Assembly: GCF_004361735.1 (NCBI RefSeq)
Contig: NZ_SNVV01000018.1
Coordinates: forward strand, 4,605-68,604
Direction: 5' to 3'
DNA from: Azoarcus indigens
GTDB taxonomy: Bacteria; Pseudomonadota; Gammaproteobacteria; Burkholderiales; Rhodocyclaceae
Length of the DNA: 64,000 bases
The translations under genes and the position numbers were made by a program. A model generated the notes under the pieces. That model worked only from the letters and a program-made list of their open reading frames with translations. It ran no database searches and had not been told where the DNA came from. This document shows, one piece after another, positions 42,921 through 52,339 of the stretch (positions are counted from its first letter, which is position 1; each line of letters opens with the position of its first letter).

Positions 42921-44399
42921 ATGAGTACCTCCCCCCGCGTTTCTCCCGTCTCCACCCACGATGTGAATTTCCACGATCTCTTCCAGCTGGCGCCGATCTC
43001 GCTGTGGCTGGAGGATTTCTCGGCGATCAAGGCGCTGTTCGACGACTGGCGCTCCGCCGGCATCGCCGACATCGACGCCTACTTCGCCGCCTTCCCGGAA
43101 CAGGTGGAAGCCTGCTCGGCGGCGATCCGGGTGCTGGACGTGAACCAGCGCACCCTGCAGATGTTCGGCGCCCGCGACCTCGCCCACCTGGTGGCCAACC
43201 TGGGCGCGGTGTTCCGCGACGACATGCATGACCAGCACGCCCGCGACATGGCCGCGCTGTGGAAAGGGCACGCCGGCTTCAACAGCCAGAGCGTGAACTA
43301 CGCGCTCGACGGCCGCCGCATCGACGTGCAGGTGAATGCCCGCATCCTCCCCGGCCATGAGCACGACTGGAAGCGGGTGATGATTTCGCTGGAGGACATC
43401 TCCGACAAGGTCTCCGCCCAGCGCGGGCTCAAGTTCTCCGAGCAGTACGCCCGCGGCCTGTTCGAGCATTCGCCGGTGTCGCTGTGGGTGGAGAACTTCA
43501 GCGGCGTACGCCACCTGCTGCAGGGCGTGCGCGACGCCGGCATCACCGACTTCCGCGTCTTCCTGGACGTACACCCGGATTTCGTCAGCCGCTGCATCCA
43601 GGAAATCCAGGTAATAGACGTGAACCAGCAGACGCTGACGCTGTTCGGTGCCCGCAGCAAGGAGGAACTGCTGGCCAACCTGGACAAGGTGTTCCGCGAC
43701 GACATGCTGGAGCATTTCACCGGCCAGCTGCTGGACCTGTGGAACGGCAAGCTGATGCACCAGCGGGAGACGGTGAACTACGCCCTGGGCGGCAGCGAGG
43801 TGAACGTCTTCCTGCAGTTCTCGGTGCTGCCCGGCCACGAGGACAGCTGGGACCGGGTGCTGATTGCATTGACCGACATCACCGCGCGCAAGAAGGCCGA
43901 GGCCTACCTGGAATTCCTCGGCCGCCACGATGCCCTCACCAAGCTGTACAACCGCGCCTACTACGACGAGGAACTGATGCGGCTGGCACGCAAGGGCCCC
44001 TACCCGATCAGCGTCGTCATCGCCGACCTCAACGGCCTCAAGACTTCCAACGACACCATGGGCCACGCCGCCGGCGACGGCCTGCTGCGGCGTGCCGGCG
44101 AGGTGCTGAAGAAAGCGGTGGGCGACGGCGTGTGCGCGGCGCGCATAGGCGGCGACGAATTCGCGGTGCTGCTGCCCGGGGTGGACGAGCGTGGCGTGCA
44201 GGAAGTAGTGAACCGCATCAACGCGGTAACCACGCTGAACAACCAGTTCTACACCGGTGCGCCGCTCAGCTTCTCACTGGGCGTCGGCACCTGCGGGCAG
44301 GACCAGCCCCTGTCCAAGGCCATCCACACCGCCGATGCGCAGATGTACGCCGTCAAGCGCGAGTTCTACGCCACCGAGGGCAAGGACAGGCGGCACTGA
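42921..44399 (+). CDS. PAS-PAS-GGDEF diguanylate cyclase with duplicated sensor domain
   Basis: Cytoplasmic protein of 492 residues that should make c-di-GMP. The GGDEF motif is intact (410-414, ARIGGDEFAVLLPG) and no RxxD inhibitory site precedes it. The first 325 residues are two copies of one PAS-type sensor (about 18-165 and 180-325). Both copies carry SLWLEDFS or SLWVENFS, a VIDVNQ/VLDVNQ stretch, MFGA or LFGA, VFRDDM and LPGHE. The start is fixed by the conserved PAS beginning. An FNR-like site upstream suggests control by oxygen. It lies between unrelated genes. Confidence 0.92.
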   Translation: MSTSPRVSPVSTHDVNFHDLFQLAPISLWLEDFSAIKALFDDWRSAGIADIDAYFAAFPEQVEACSAAIRVLDVNQRTLQMFGARDLAHLVANLGAVFRDDMHDQHARDMAALWKGHAGFNSQSVNYALDGRRIDVQVNARILPGHEHDWKRVMISLEDISDKVSAQRGLKFSEQYARGLFEHSPVSLWVENFSGVRHLLQGVRDAGITDFRVFLDVHPDFVSRCIQEIQVIDVNQQTLTLFGARSKEELLANLDKVFRDDMLEHFTGQLLDLWNGKLMHQRETVNYALGGSEVNVFLQFSVLPGHEDSWDRVLIALTDITARKKAEAYLEFLGRHDALTKLYNRAYYDEELMRLARKGPYPISVVIADLNGLKTSNDTMGHAAGDGLLRRAGEVLKKAVGDGVCAARIGGDEFAVLLPGVDERGVQEVVNRINAVTTLNNQFYTGAPLSFSLGVGTCGQDQPLSKAIHTADAQMYAVKREFYATEGKDRRH

Positions 44400-44452
44400 A
44401 CTCCGGGCGGTGCCTGGCGGGAGCGACCTTCGCTCCCCCTGCCCCGCGCGCC

Positions 44453-46930
44453 CTATCCCCCTGATCCGCCGTCGCCACACGCGGCGTCGGCCGAGCCTGG
44501 CCGCCCCACCTCCGCCGCCCTGCAGCGCGCCACCTTCCACCACGCCGGCAGCAACCCGCGCACCGCCGGCTGCCAGTAGCGGTCGTCGATGAGATGGACG
44601 CAGCCGCGATCCTGCGGCGTGCGTATCACCCGCCCGGCGGCCTGCACCACCTTCTGCAGGCCGGGGTAGAGATAGGCGTAGTCGTAGCCGGCGCCGAACA
44701 TCGCCTGCAGGCGGCGGCGCATCTCCTCGTTCAGCGGGTTGATCTGCGGCAGGCCCAGGGTGGCGATGAAGGCGCCCACCAGGCGCTCGCCCGGCAGGTC
44801 TATGCCTTCGCCGAAGGCGCCCCCCAGCACCGCGAAGCCGATGCCGCGGCCCCCCTCCCGGAAGCGGGCCAGGAATGCCGCCCGCGCCGCCTCGTCCATC
44901 CCTGGCACCTGCGCCCAGGCGGGAACCTGCGGCCAGGCGGCGGCGAAGGCCTCATGCGCCTGGCGCAGGTAGTCGTGGCTGCTGAAGAAGGCCAGGTAGT
45001 TACCCGGCCGCCGGGCGAACTGCGCCGCCATCAAGCCGACCAGCCCGGGCAGGCTGCGCTGGCGGTGCTGGTAGCGGGTGGAGAGGTCGGCGATCACCCG
45101 CACATCCAGCTGCCCGGCGCGGAAGGGCGACTCCACCGTGATGCGGGCGTGGTCCGCCGGCAAGCCGAGCAGGTCGGCATGGTAGTGCGCCGGCTGCAGC
45201 GTGGCGGAAAACAGCACCGCGCAATGCGCGCCGCGCAAGCGCGGGCCGAGGAAAGGCGCCGGCAGCAGGTTGCGCAAACCGACGCGCGCCTGCACCCGGC
45301 CACCGGCCGCCGCGCGCGGCTCCAGGTCGAAGAAGGAGTGCTCGCCGGCATCCTCCGCCAGGCGGCAGAAGCGCAGCATGTCGAAGTGGAAACGCAGGAG
45401 TTCCGGCGCGATGCCCTCCGGCTGTTCGGCGAGCTGCTCGCCCACCGCCGCCACCGCCTGCTGCAGCGCATCGAGCAGTTGGGCCGGCGGCTGCGCCAGC
45501 ACGCAGTGGCTGGCCTCGGCGTGCTCCCGCGCCAGCGCGCTCCATTGCCGCTGCAACTGGCGCAGCGGGGTTTTGAGCGTTGCCGGCGCGAGTTTCCTGG
45601 CGAGGTCGAAGTCGCGCGGCTCCAGCACCGCGCTGTACATCGCGCGCCCGCGCTCGACCAGGTTGTGGGCTTCGTCCACCAGCAGCGCCACCCTCCATTC
45701 GCGCACCTGGGCGAGGCCGTGGAGCAAGGCGCCGGCGTCGAAGTAGTAGTTGTAGTCGCACACCACCACGTCGGCCCAGCGGCACAGCTCCTGCGCCAGG
45801 TAATAGGGGCACAGGCCGTGGGCGGCGGCCAGTTGCCGCAGCGTGGCGCGATCCAGCCGAGCGGTCCGCAAGGCCGCCTCGCGCGCCGCCGGCAGGCGGT
45901 CGTAGAAGCCGCGGGCGAGCGGGCAGCTGTCGCCATGGCAGGCTTTGTCCGGATGCTCGCAGGCCTTGTCGCGGGCGATGTGCTCCAGCACCCGCGGGCG
46001 GCTGGCGGACCACTGCGCGCCGAGCTGGTCCAGCGCATCCAGCGCCAGCTGGCGGCCGGGCGTCTTGGCGCTGAGGAAGAACAGGCGGTCCAGCTTCTGC
46101 GTGGGCATGGCCTTGAGCAGCGGGAACAGCGTGCCCAGGGTCTTGCCGATGCCGGTGGTGGCCTCGGCCATCAGGCAGCGGCCGTCGCGGGCGGCACGAT
46201 AGGCGGCCTCCGCCAGCGCGCGCTGGCCGGGGCGGAATTCAGCGTGGGGAAAGCGCAGCGCCGCCAGCGCTGCATCCCGCCCGGCGCGGTGCGCCGCCTC
46301 CTGCCGCGCCCAGGCGATGAAGCGGCGGCAGTGCTCGTCGAAGAAGGCCTGCAGCGTGGCGGCGTCGGCCTGTTCGCGGAACACCGTCTCGCGCTGACTG
46401 GCGATGTCGAAATACACCAGCGCCAGCGTGATGCCGGCCAGCCCGCGCTCGGCGCACAGCAGCCAGCCGTAGATGCGCAGCTGCGCCCAGTGCAGCCGGC
46501 GGTGGTTGTCCGGCAGGCGGGCGAGATCGCCGCGGTGGGTCTTGATCTCCTCCAGCACGCCGGCCGCGGGATCGTAGCCATCCGCCCGGCCGCTCACCTG
46601 CAGTTCGTGGTAGCGGCCGCGCAGCGGAACTTCGGCCAGATAGCCCGCGCCGCGCCGGCCGACCACCACCGCATGGCCGGCGATGCCTTCCTGCGCGGTG
46701 GGCGACGGGGTGAAGCGCAGATCGAGGTCGCCGGCCTTGGCGGTGAATTCGCACAGCTCGCGCACGGCGACGCGCAGGAGCGCTGCTGCGCCGGCCTCCT
46801 CCCCAGCGCCAAGTCCGGCGGCAGGCTCGGGGGGAGGGGCTGGCTGGCCGGAGGCCGCTTCGGCTGGCCGGTGCTGCCCGCAGGCCGGCTCCGCCACGGC
46901 GGACAGCGCCGGCCCGACGGCGGCGCTCAC
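44453..46930 (-). CDS. XPD/DinG-like DNA helicase with N-terminal PD-(D/E)XK nuclease domain
   Basis: Superfamily 2 helicase of 825 residues. The N-terminal domain (about 55-215) has GRADGYDPAAGVLEEIKTHR, the Asp...Glu-x-Lys core of Cas4/RecB-type nucleases, and HWAQLRIYGWLLC. The helicase part has Walker A ATTGIGKT (257-264), four cysteines (324, 331, 336, 374) placed for an XPD-type iron-sulfur cluster, and the DEAH box (419-422). Motif VI lies in QAAGRVIRTPQDRG near the end. The start is a GTG overlapping the FAN1 stop (GTGA). This type is usually the partner of bacterial FAN1; a role in processing branched or cross-linked DNA is inferred. Confidence 0.9.
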   Translation of the reverse strand: MSAAVGPALSAVAEPACGQHRPAEAASGQPAPPPEPAAGLGAGEEAGAAALLRVAVRELCEFTAKAGDLDLRFTPSPTAQEGIAGHAVVVGRRGAGYLAEVPLRGRYHELQVSGRADGYDPAAGVLEEIKTHRGDLARLPDNHRRLHWAQLRIYGWLLCAERGLAGITLALVYFDIASQRETVFREQADAATLQAFFDEHCRRFIAWARQEAAHRAGRDAALAALRFPHAEFRPGQRALAEAAYRAARDGRCLMAEATTGIGKTLGTLFPLLKAMPTQKLDRLFFLSAKTPGRQLALDALDQLGAQWSASRPRVLEHIARDKACEHPDKACHGDSCPLARGFYDRLPAAREAALRTARLDRATLRQLAAAHGLCPYYLAQELCRWADVVVCDYNYYFDAGALLHGLAQVREWRVALLVDEAHNLVERGRAMYSAVLEPRDFDLARKLAPATLKTPLRQLQRQWSALAREHAEASHCVLAQPPAQLLDALQQAVAAVGEQLAEQPEGIAPELLRFHFDMLRFCRLAEDAGEHSFFDLEPRAAAGGRVQARVGLRNLLPAPFLGPRLRGAHCAVLFSATLQPAHYHADLLGLPADHARITVESPFRAGQLDVRVIADLSTRYQHRQRSLPGLVGLMAAQFARRPGNYLAFFSSHDYLRQAHEAFAAAWPQVPAWAQVPGMDEAARAAFLARFREGGRGIGFAVLGGAFGEGIDLPGERLVGAFIATLGLPQINPLNEEMRRRLQAMFGAGYDYAYLYPGLQKVVQAAGRVIRTPQDRGCVHLIDDRYWQPAVRGLLPAWWKVARCRAAEVGRPGSADAACGDGGSGG

Positions 46931-48582
46931 GCTTCCGCCTCCCCGCCTTCGCCTTCCCAGCTCAGGTAGCACACCGCCACCGGCATGCCCTGTTCGGCGC
47001 AGAAGGCGAGCCAGCGCTTCTGGTTGTCCTGCAGACGGTCGCCCGGCCCTTTCACCTCCAGCATGCGGTAGCGCTGCTGCGCCGGCCAGAACTGGATCAG
47101 ATCCGGCATGCCGGCGCGGTTCTCGCGCAGGTCCAGCAGCAGGCGCTCGAAGCAGGCGCGCAGCTGTGCGGAGGGCAGGCAGGCCAGCGCCAGTTCCAGC
47201 AGTTCTTCCGTCAGCATCGACCAGAACACGAAGGGCGACTGCATGCCCTGCTTGGCGGCGAAGTTGTGGCGGATGGCATCCCGGTAGCTGCCATCCGCCA
47301 GCCGGGCCAGGCAGGCATCGAACAGGGCAGCGCGGCGCTGGCGGAAAGCGCCGTCGTGCAGGTCGGCGGGCGCCGCCTGGAAGGGGTGGAAGAAGGCGCC
47401 CGGCACCGGGGCGAAGATGGCCTCCCAGCACAGCAGGCCGAAGAGGCTGCAGATCAGCGTGTTCTCGACGTAGAACACCGGCGCCTCTGCGGTGTGGAAA
47501 TGCGCCCGCACCGCCTCCTCCACCCGGCCGGCCGCCCTGGGCAGCCGCAGCGGGATGCGCACTTCCTCCGCCCTGGGCGCACGCGGCAGCCGCCCCAGGC
47601 CCAGCCGTGGCGACAGCCGCTGCAGCGCGCGGGCGGCCAGTTGCGCCTCGGCACCGCTCTCGGGAGCCGCCATCGCCTCCAGCGCCAGCGCATGCGCCTG
47701 CGCATGCCGCTCCAGCCGCTCCAGCACCCGAATCCGTCGCACCCGGCTGCCCTCGCCGCCCGCCTCGCGGTAAAGGGCCAGCGCCTGCTCCAGCTCACCC
47801 TCGCGCTCCAGCTGCCGCCCCAGGGCCAGCGCCAGGCGGCCGTGGCGGCGGGCGAGATGGGGGCTGTCCACCGGCCGCGGCCCCAGTTCCGGCCACAGGG
47901 CAGCCACCGCCTCGCCCGCCGCCAGCCGCTCCCGGCAGCGGTAGAGATGCAGGTGCGCCTCCACCTCCGCCCGGCTGCGGAAGCCGCGCGCGCCGGGCGC
48001 CATCTCCACCGTCTCGTAGCGGAAGATGCCGAGGTCGGCGAGCACGAACTCGGACCAGTCCTGGGCGAGGTTGCCGAAGAACATCAGCCGCAGGCGCTCG
48101 CACAGCCCGGCGACGGTGAGGCTCAGCACTACCTCCGTCGCCGCCGGGCACCAGTCGGCAAAGGGGCGGCTGCCCGGCAGCGCCTCCGCCAGCGTGGCGG
48201 TCAACAAGGCTTTGGATCGGGGCGGGCGCGGCAGATGGGAACCGAAGTGCTGCAGCAATTCCTCCCGCCGCAGCAGCCCGGCCACCTCCGCCACCGTCAG
48301 CAGCGCCTCCCGGCTGACCCAGCCGGCCCCCAGCAGCGCCTCCGCCGCCCGCAGCGGACAGCCCAGTTCTGCGTAGCGCAGCTTGCCGGCCCGAAAGTGC
48401 GGCCCCTTGCGCATCACCATGCGCACCAGCAGGGCCTGGGCGGGCAGCGGCAAGGCGGGGAAGCGGCGCAGGAAATCCCGCTCGGCGTCATCCATCAGAT
48501 CCAGGTGATGGCGGCCCAGCCACTCCAACGCGCGATGGAAGTTGGCCAGGTAGTAGAGCGCGGGGGAAAGCGGGAAGAACAT
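46927..48582 (-). CDS. FAN1-like VRR-NUC domain nuclease
   Basis: Structure-specific nuclease of 551 residues, the bacterial version of FAN1, which trims DNA near flaps and interstrand cross-links. The C-terminal VRR-NUC domain has GMPDLIQF (Asp494) and EVKGPGDRLQDNQKRW (catalytic Glu509 and Lys511). The rest is helical: an N-terminal SAP-like part with a YAELGCPLRAAEALLG stretch, then TPR-like repeats (about 200-330). The ATG at 48582 is near an AT-rich promoter-like stretch (about 48590-48620). It overlaps the downstream helicase by four bases, so both are made together. Confidence 0.92.
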   Translation of the reverse strand: MFFPLSPALYYLANFHRALEWLGRHHLDLMDDAERDFLRRFPALPLPAQALLVRMVMRKGPHFRAGKLRYAELGCPLRAAEALLGAGWVSREALLTVAEVAGLLRREELLQHFGSHLPRPPRSKALLTATLAEALPGSRPFADWCPAATEVVLSLTVAGLCERLRLMFFGNLAQDWSEFVLADLGIFRYETVEMAPGARGFRSRAEVEAHLHLYRCRERLAAGEAVAALWPELGPRPVDSPHLARRHGRLALALGRQLEREGELEQALALYREAGGEGSRVRRIRVLERLERHAQAHALALEAMAAPESGAEAQLAARALQRLSPRLGLGRLPRAPRAEEVRIPLRLPRAAGRVEEAVRAHFHTAEAPVFYVENTLICSLFGLLCWEAIFAPVPGAFFHPFQAAPADLHDGAFRQRRAALFDACLARLADGSYRDAIRHNFAAKQGMQSPFVFWSMLTEELLELALACLPSAQLRACFERLLLDLRENRAGMPDLIQFWPAQQRYRMLEVKGPGDRLQDNQKRWLAFCAEQGMPVAVCYLSWEGEGGEAEA

Positions 48583-48675
48583 CGCGCGACTTTACACTGT
48601 TTTTTTATATAGCTTTTGTGTGCGCATTTGGCGGTCGGGCGATTTTGAGAAGGGCCCGAGCGCGCTCAGCGGCGG

Positions 48676-48744
48676 CCCCCCTCTCCCCCGGCCCCTCCCC
48701 GCGCGAAAGAGGGCTGGGGAGAGGGGGCGCCCCGCCAGGGGCGG
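48676..48744 (+). repeat. Dispersed GC-rich palindromic repeat, copy 1
   Basis: A CCCTCTCCC block, an inverted GGGGAGAGGG block and a GCGCCCCGccaGGGGCG stem in that order. It belongs to the same family as 60238-60298 and, in reverse orientation, 58513-58571. It lies between the FAN1 and globin genes. Confidence 0.7.
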
Positions 48745-48775
48745 CGGCCTCCAACGCTCGCCGCAGCCGCTCTGC

Positions 48776-49186
48776 TCAGCCTCCGCTGCGGGGCGGTAGC
48801 GGGGTATCGAACGGGAACAGCCCGGCGCGGAAGCTCTCGGCCATGAACTCGGCGCGGCCGATGGCGGTGCGTGCCGCGTTGGGCGGCAGCACTTCCTCCG
48901 CCGCTTCGCGGAACAGCGCCAGCCAGTGGTCGAAGTGCTCCCGCTGTATGGGCAGGTTCATGTGCACCGGGAAGGCATGGCGCTTGTAGCGGCCGGTGCC
49001 GAGCAAGGCTTGCGACCAGAAGTCGGCGACGATGCCGAGGTGGTGGTCCCAGTCGCCGACGGCGGCGTTGAACAGCGGGCCGAGGTCGTCATGCAGGCGG
49101 GCGCGGTCGTAGAAGACCTGCACCAGGCGGGCGATGGTTTCTTCGCTGAGGTTCTCGTCGGACAGGGTTTCGAGCTTTCCGGACAT
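48776..49186 (-). CDS. Group III truncated hemoglobin
   Basis: Small globin of 136 residues. Conserved features of group III are LVQVFYDRARLHDDLGPLFN, then FWSQALLGTGRYKRHAFPVH with a basic-Tyr stretch, and the region MNLPIQREHFDHWLALFRE with the proximal histidine. These proteins bind oxygen or nitric oxide and can reduce nitrogen oxides. AGGA precedes the ATG; the frame is open upstream but not conserved. It is divergent from the sulfate transport operon; no link is implied. Confidence 0.9.
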   Translation of the reverse strand: MSGKLETLSDENLSEETIARLVQVFYDRARLHDDLGPLFNAAVGDWDHHLGIVADFWSQALLGTGRYKRHAFPVHMNLPIQREHFDHWLALFREAAEEVLPPNAARTAIGRAEFMAESFRAGLFPFDTPLPPRSGG

Positions 49187-49582
49187 GGCGGTTTCCTGAG
49201 GCAAGGGGCGATGTTGTCGTGAAGCGGACGCGGGCGCGGAGAGGCTGGGCGGCCACGCGCACGCCGGCTGCCGTGCAAGCGCCCTTTCACGATCCTGCGG
49301 AAAGGCAGTGCAAGTTGCGCGCCAGGAAGCGTCCTGCCCGGCTTCATCGCCCCATATCAACGGAAGCGATTTTCTTCGCAGATTTTCTTCATTTCCAGCA
49401 TGGCGCTCCCCATGAAGGCATAAGCGCATGTTTTAAATGGCTTTCTGGTCTTGCGCATCGGCCCGACGCTGGGCGCCCTACATCTATATTCTTTTTTGAG
49501 TCTATAGAAATTCCGCCATATCAATTCCTGTTCTTTTCCCCTCGCAATAGCCTTGCGCGAACCCCATACAAAGAGGCTATGC
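49187..49582 (+). promoter_or_regulatory. Regulatory region upstream of the sulfate transport operon
   Basis: About 395 bases between the globin and sbp genes. The segment 49430-49560 is much more AT-rich than the genes around it, including a T-run near 49490 and TCTATAGAAAT, which suits a CysB-activated promoter. CysB sites are too degenerate to point out by eye. No gene is supported. Confidence 0.5.
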
Positions 49583-50590
49583 ATGAAACCGCGTCTCCGT
49601 TCCCTGATCGCCGCCGCCGGCTTCGCCGCCCTGCTGATCGCCCCTGCCGTGCAGGCCCAGACCACGCTGCTGAACGTTTCCTACGACGTCACCCGCGAGC
49701 TGTACAAGGACATCAACCCGGCCTTCACCACCTGGTACAAGGCCAAGACCGGCAAGGAAGTCACCGTCAACCAGTCCCACGGCGGTTCCAGCAAGCAGGC
49801 GCTGTCGGTGGCGGCCGGGCTGGAGGCGGACGTGATCACCATGAACCAGTCCACCGACATCGACATCCTGGTCGATCGCGGCGGCCTGGTCGCCGCCGAC
49901 TGGCGCAAGCGCTTCCCGCACGACGCCACGCCCTACACCACCTACTCGGTGTTCCTGGTGCGCAAGGGCAACCCCAAGGGCATCAAGGACTGGAACGATC
50001 TCGCCCGCCCCGGGCTGGCGGTCATCGTTCCCAACCCCAAGACTTCCGGCAACGGCCGCTACACCTACCTGGCCGCCTGGGGCAGCGTGATCGCCAAGGG
50101 CGGCTCCGAGGCCGATGCGCGCGATTTCGTCACCAAGGTGTTCCGCAACGTGCCGGTGCTGGATGGCGGCGGCCGCGGCGCCACCACCACCTTCACCCAG
50201 CGCGACCTGGGCGACGTGCTGGTGACCTTCGAAAACGAGGCCGCGCAGATCGCCAGGGAACTGGGCGAGGGCAAGTTCGACGTGGTCTATCCCTCCATCA
50301 CCATCGACGCCAGCCCGCCGGTGGCGGTGGTGGAAACCGTGGTCGCCAAGCGCGGCACCGCCGCCGAAGCCAAGGCCTACCTGGATTTCCTCTATGCCGA
50401 CGAGGGCCAGAAGATCATCGCCAAGCATTTCTTCCGCCCGCGTTCCGAAGCGGTGCTGAAGGCCAACGCCGACCGCTTCCCGCCGATCAAGGCCTTCTAT
50501 GTGGAACAGCTGCTGGGCAACTGGGCCGATGTGCAGAAGAAGCACTTCGCCGACGGCGGCATCTATGACCAGATCGTGGTGAATCGCTGA
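49583..50590 (+). CDS. sbp: Sulfate-binding periplasmic protein
   Basis: Sulfate/thiosulfate receptor of 335 residues. A signal peptide ends near VQA/QTT, and the mature part begins [20 protein letters not shown]. The anion-binding landmarks are [40 protein letters not shown] and [20 protein letters not shown]. It passes its ligand to CysTWA. The ATG at 49583 with AGAGG upstream is preferred to one ten codons earlier. Its stop overlaps the cysT ATG (TGATG). It could be Sbp or CysP; the sequence does not separate them safely. Confidence 0.93.
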   Translation: MKPRLRSLIAAAGFAALLIAPAVQAQTTLLNVSYDVTRELYKDINPAFTTWYKAKTGKEVTVNQSHGGSSKQALSVAAGLEADVITMNQSTDIDILVDRGGLVAADWRKRFPHDATPYTTYSVFLVRKGNPKGIKDWNDLARPGLAVIVPNPKTSGNGRYTYLAAWGSVIAKGGSEADARDFVTKVFRNVPVLDGGGRGATTTFTQRDLGDVLVTFENEAAQIARELGEGKFDVVYPSITIDASPPVAVVETVVAKRGTAAEAKAYLDFLYADEGQKIIAKHFFRPRSEAVLKANADRFPPIKAFYVEQLLGNWADVQKKHFADGGIYDQIVVNR

Positions 50591-51444
50591 TGTCCGCTGC
50601 CACCTTGTTCAACCCGACGCGGCAGACCCGCGTGCTGCCCGGCTTCGGCCTGTCGCTGGGCTACACGCTGGTCTATCTGTCGCTGCTGGTGCTGATCCCG
50701 CTGTCTGCGGTCTTTCTCAAGACGGCGACGCTGGGCTGGTCCGAGTTCTGGGCGGTGGTGAGCGCGCCGCGGGTGGTCGCCAGCTACAAGCTCTCCTTCG
50801 GCGCCTCGCTGCTGGCCGCGGCCATCAACGCGGTATTCGGCCTGATGCTGGCGTGGGCGCTGGTGCGCTACACCTTTCCGGGCAAGAAGCTGATCGACGC
50901 CCTGGTGGACCTGCCCTTCGCCCTGCCCACCGCGGTGGCCGGCATCGCCCTCACCGCGCTGTACGCCGGCAACGGCTGGGTCGGCAGCATCCTGGAACCG
51001 CTGGGCCTCAAGGTGGCCTTCACCCCGCTGGGCGTGCTGGTGGCGCTGGTGTTCATCGGCGTGCCCTTCGTGGTGCGCACGGTGCAACCCATCCTGGAAG
51101 ACCTGGAGACGGAGCTGGAAGAGGCCGCCGCCAGCCTGGGCGCGCAACGCTGGCAGACCTTCACCAGGGTCATCCTGCCCATCCTGCTGCCGGCGCTGCT
51201 CACCGGCTTCGCGCTGGCCTTCGCCCGCGCGGTGGGCGAATACGGCTCGGTGATCTTCATCGCCGGCAACATCCCGATGGTGTCGGAGATCACCCCGCTG
51301 ATGATCATCACCAAGCTGGAGCAGTACGACTACGCCGGCGCCAACGCCATCGCCGCGGTCATGCTGGTGTTCTCCTTCGCGCTGCTGCTCGTCATCAACC
51401 TGCTCCAGGCATGGAGCGCCAAGCGCACCGGGAGGAACCGCTGA
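50590..51444 (+). CDS. cysT: Sulfate ABC transporter permease CysT (CysU)
   Basis: Inner-membrane permease of 284 residues with about six to seven hydrophobic segments. It opens [20 protein letters not shown] and has the coupling-loop segment [20 protein letters not shown] and the ending region [20 protein letters not shown], all typical of CysT. It overlaps sbp upstream and cysW downstream (TGATG), so the four genes form one transcript. Confidence 0.95.
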   Translation: MSAATLFNPTRQTRVLPGFGLSLGYTLVYLSLLVLIPLSAVFLKTATLGWSEFWAVVSAPRVVASYKLSFGASLLAAAINAVFGLMLAWALVRYTFPGKKLIDALVDLPFALPTAVAGIALTALYAGNGWVGSILEPLGLKVAFTPLGVLVALVFIGVPFVVRTVQPILEDLETELEEAAASLGAQRWQTFTRVILPILLPALLTGFALAFARAVGEYGSVIFIAGNIPMVSEITPLMIITKLEQYDYAGANAIAAVMLVFSFALLLVINLLQAWSAKRTGRNR

Positions 51445-52328
51445 TGGCTGCCGCAGGCGTACTGCACGGCCGGGCCGACGCCCGCCGCTACGAAAACAAT
51501 GCCGCCACCCGCGAAGCCCCGTGGGTGAAGTGGACCCTCCTCGGCATCTCGCTGGCCTTCTTCGCGCTGTTCCTGCTGCTGCCGCTGGTGGCGGTGTTCA
51601 CCGAGGCGCTGCGCAAGGGCTGGGTGACCTACCTCACCGCGCTGTCGGACGACGATGCGCTGTCGGCGATCAAGCTCACGCTGATCACCGCCGCCATCGC
51701 GGTGCCGCTCAACCTGGTGTTCGGCGTGTCCGCCGCCTGGTGCATCGCCAAGTTCCAGTTCCGCGGCAAGCACTTCCTCACCACGCTGATCGACCTGCCG
51801 TTCTCGGTGTCGCCGGTGGTGGCGGGCCTGATCTACGTGCTGCTGTTCGGCGCCCACGGCTGGTTCGGCGGCTGGCTGGCGGCCAACGACATCAAGATCA
51901 TCTTCGCGGTGCCCGGCATCGTGCTGGCGACGGTGTTCGTCACCTTCCCCTTCGTCGCCCGCGAGCTGATCCCGCTGATGGAAGCCCAGGGCCGCGAGGA
52001 GGAGGAAGCCGCCACCGTGCTCGGCGCCTCCGGCTGGCAGACCTTCTGGCGGGTGACGCTGCCCAACATCAAGTGGGGCCTGCTGTACGGGGTGATCCTG
52101 TGTAACGCGCGCGCCTTCGGCGAGTTCGGCGCGGTCAGCGTGGTCTCCGGCCACATCCGCGGCCAGACCAACACCATGCCGCTGCACGTCGAGATCCTCT
52201 ACAACGAATACAACTTCGCCGCCGCCTTCGCGGTGGCCTCCCTGCTGGCGCTGCTGGCGCTGGTGACGCTGGGCCTGAAGTCCTTCATCGAGTGGAAGGC
52301 CGGCCAGCAGTCCAGGGAAAGCGAATAA
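51444..52328 (+). CDS. cysW: Sulfate ABC transporter permease CysW
   Basis: Second permease of the sulfate importer, 294 residues. Family landmarks are [35 protein letters not shown], the coupling loop [20 protein letters not shown] and [25 protein letters not shown] lies before the ATG at 51444, which overlaps the cysT stop. The longer open frame upstream is antisense-quality sequence and is not used. Confidence 0.95.
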   Translation: MAAAGVLHGRADARRYENNAATREAPWVKWTLLGISLAFFALFLLLPLVAVFTEALRKGWVTYLTALSDDDALSAIKLTLITAAIAVPLNLVFGVSAAWCIAKFQFRGKHFLTTLIDLPFSVSPVVAGLIYVLLFGAHGWFGGWLAANDIKIIFAVPGIVLATVFVTFPFVARELIPLMEAQGREEEEAATVLGASGWQTFWRVTLPNIKWGLLYGVILCNARAFGEFGAVSVVSGHIRGQTNTMPLHVEILYNEYNFAAAFAVASLLALLALVTLGLKSFIEWKAGQQSRESE

Positions 52329-52339
52329 GGAAGTCCGCC

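Noticed and set aside
46931-47431. N-terminal extension of the helicase frame into the FAN1 gene
   Set aside because: The extension is out-of-frame FAN1 sequence; the GTG at 46930 overlapping the FAN1 stop is a natural coupled start.
44594-48612. Long plus-strand open frames across the helicase and FAN1 region
   Set aside because: They are antisense to genes with clear catalytic motifs and are low in complexity.
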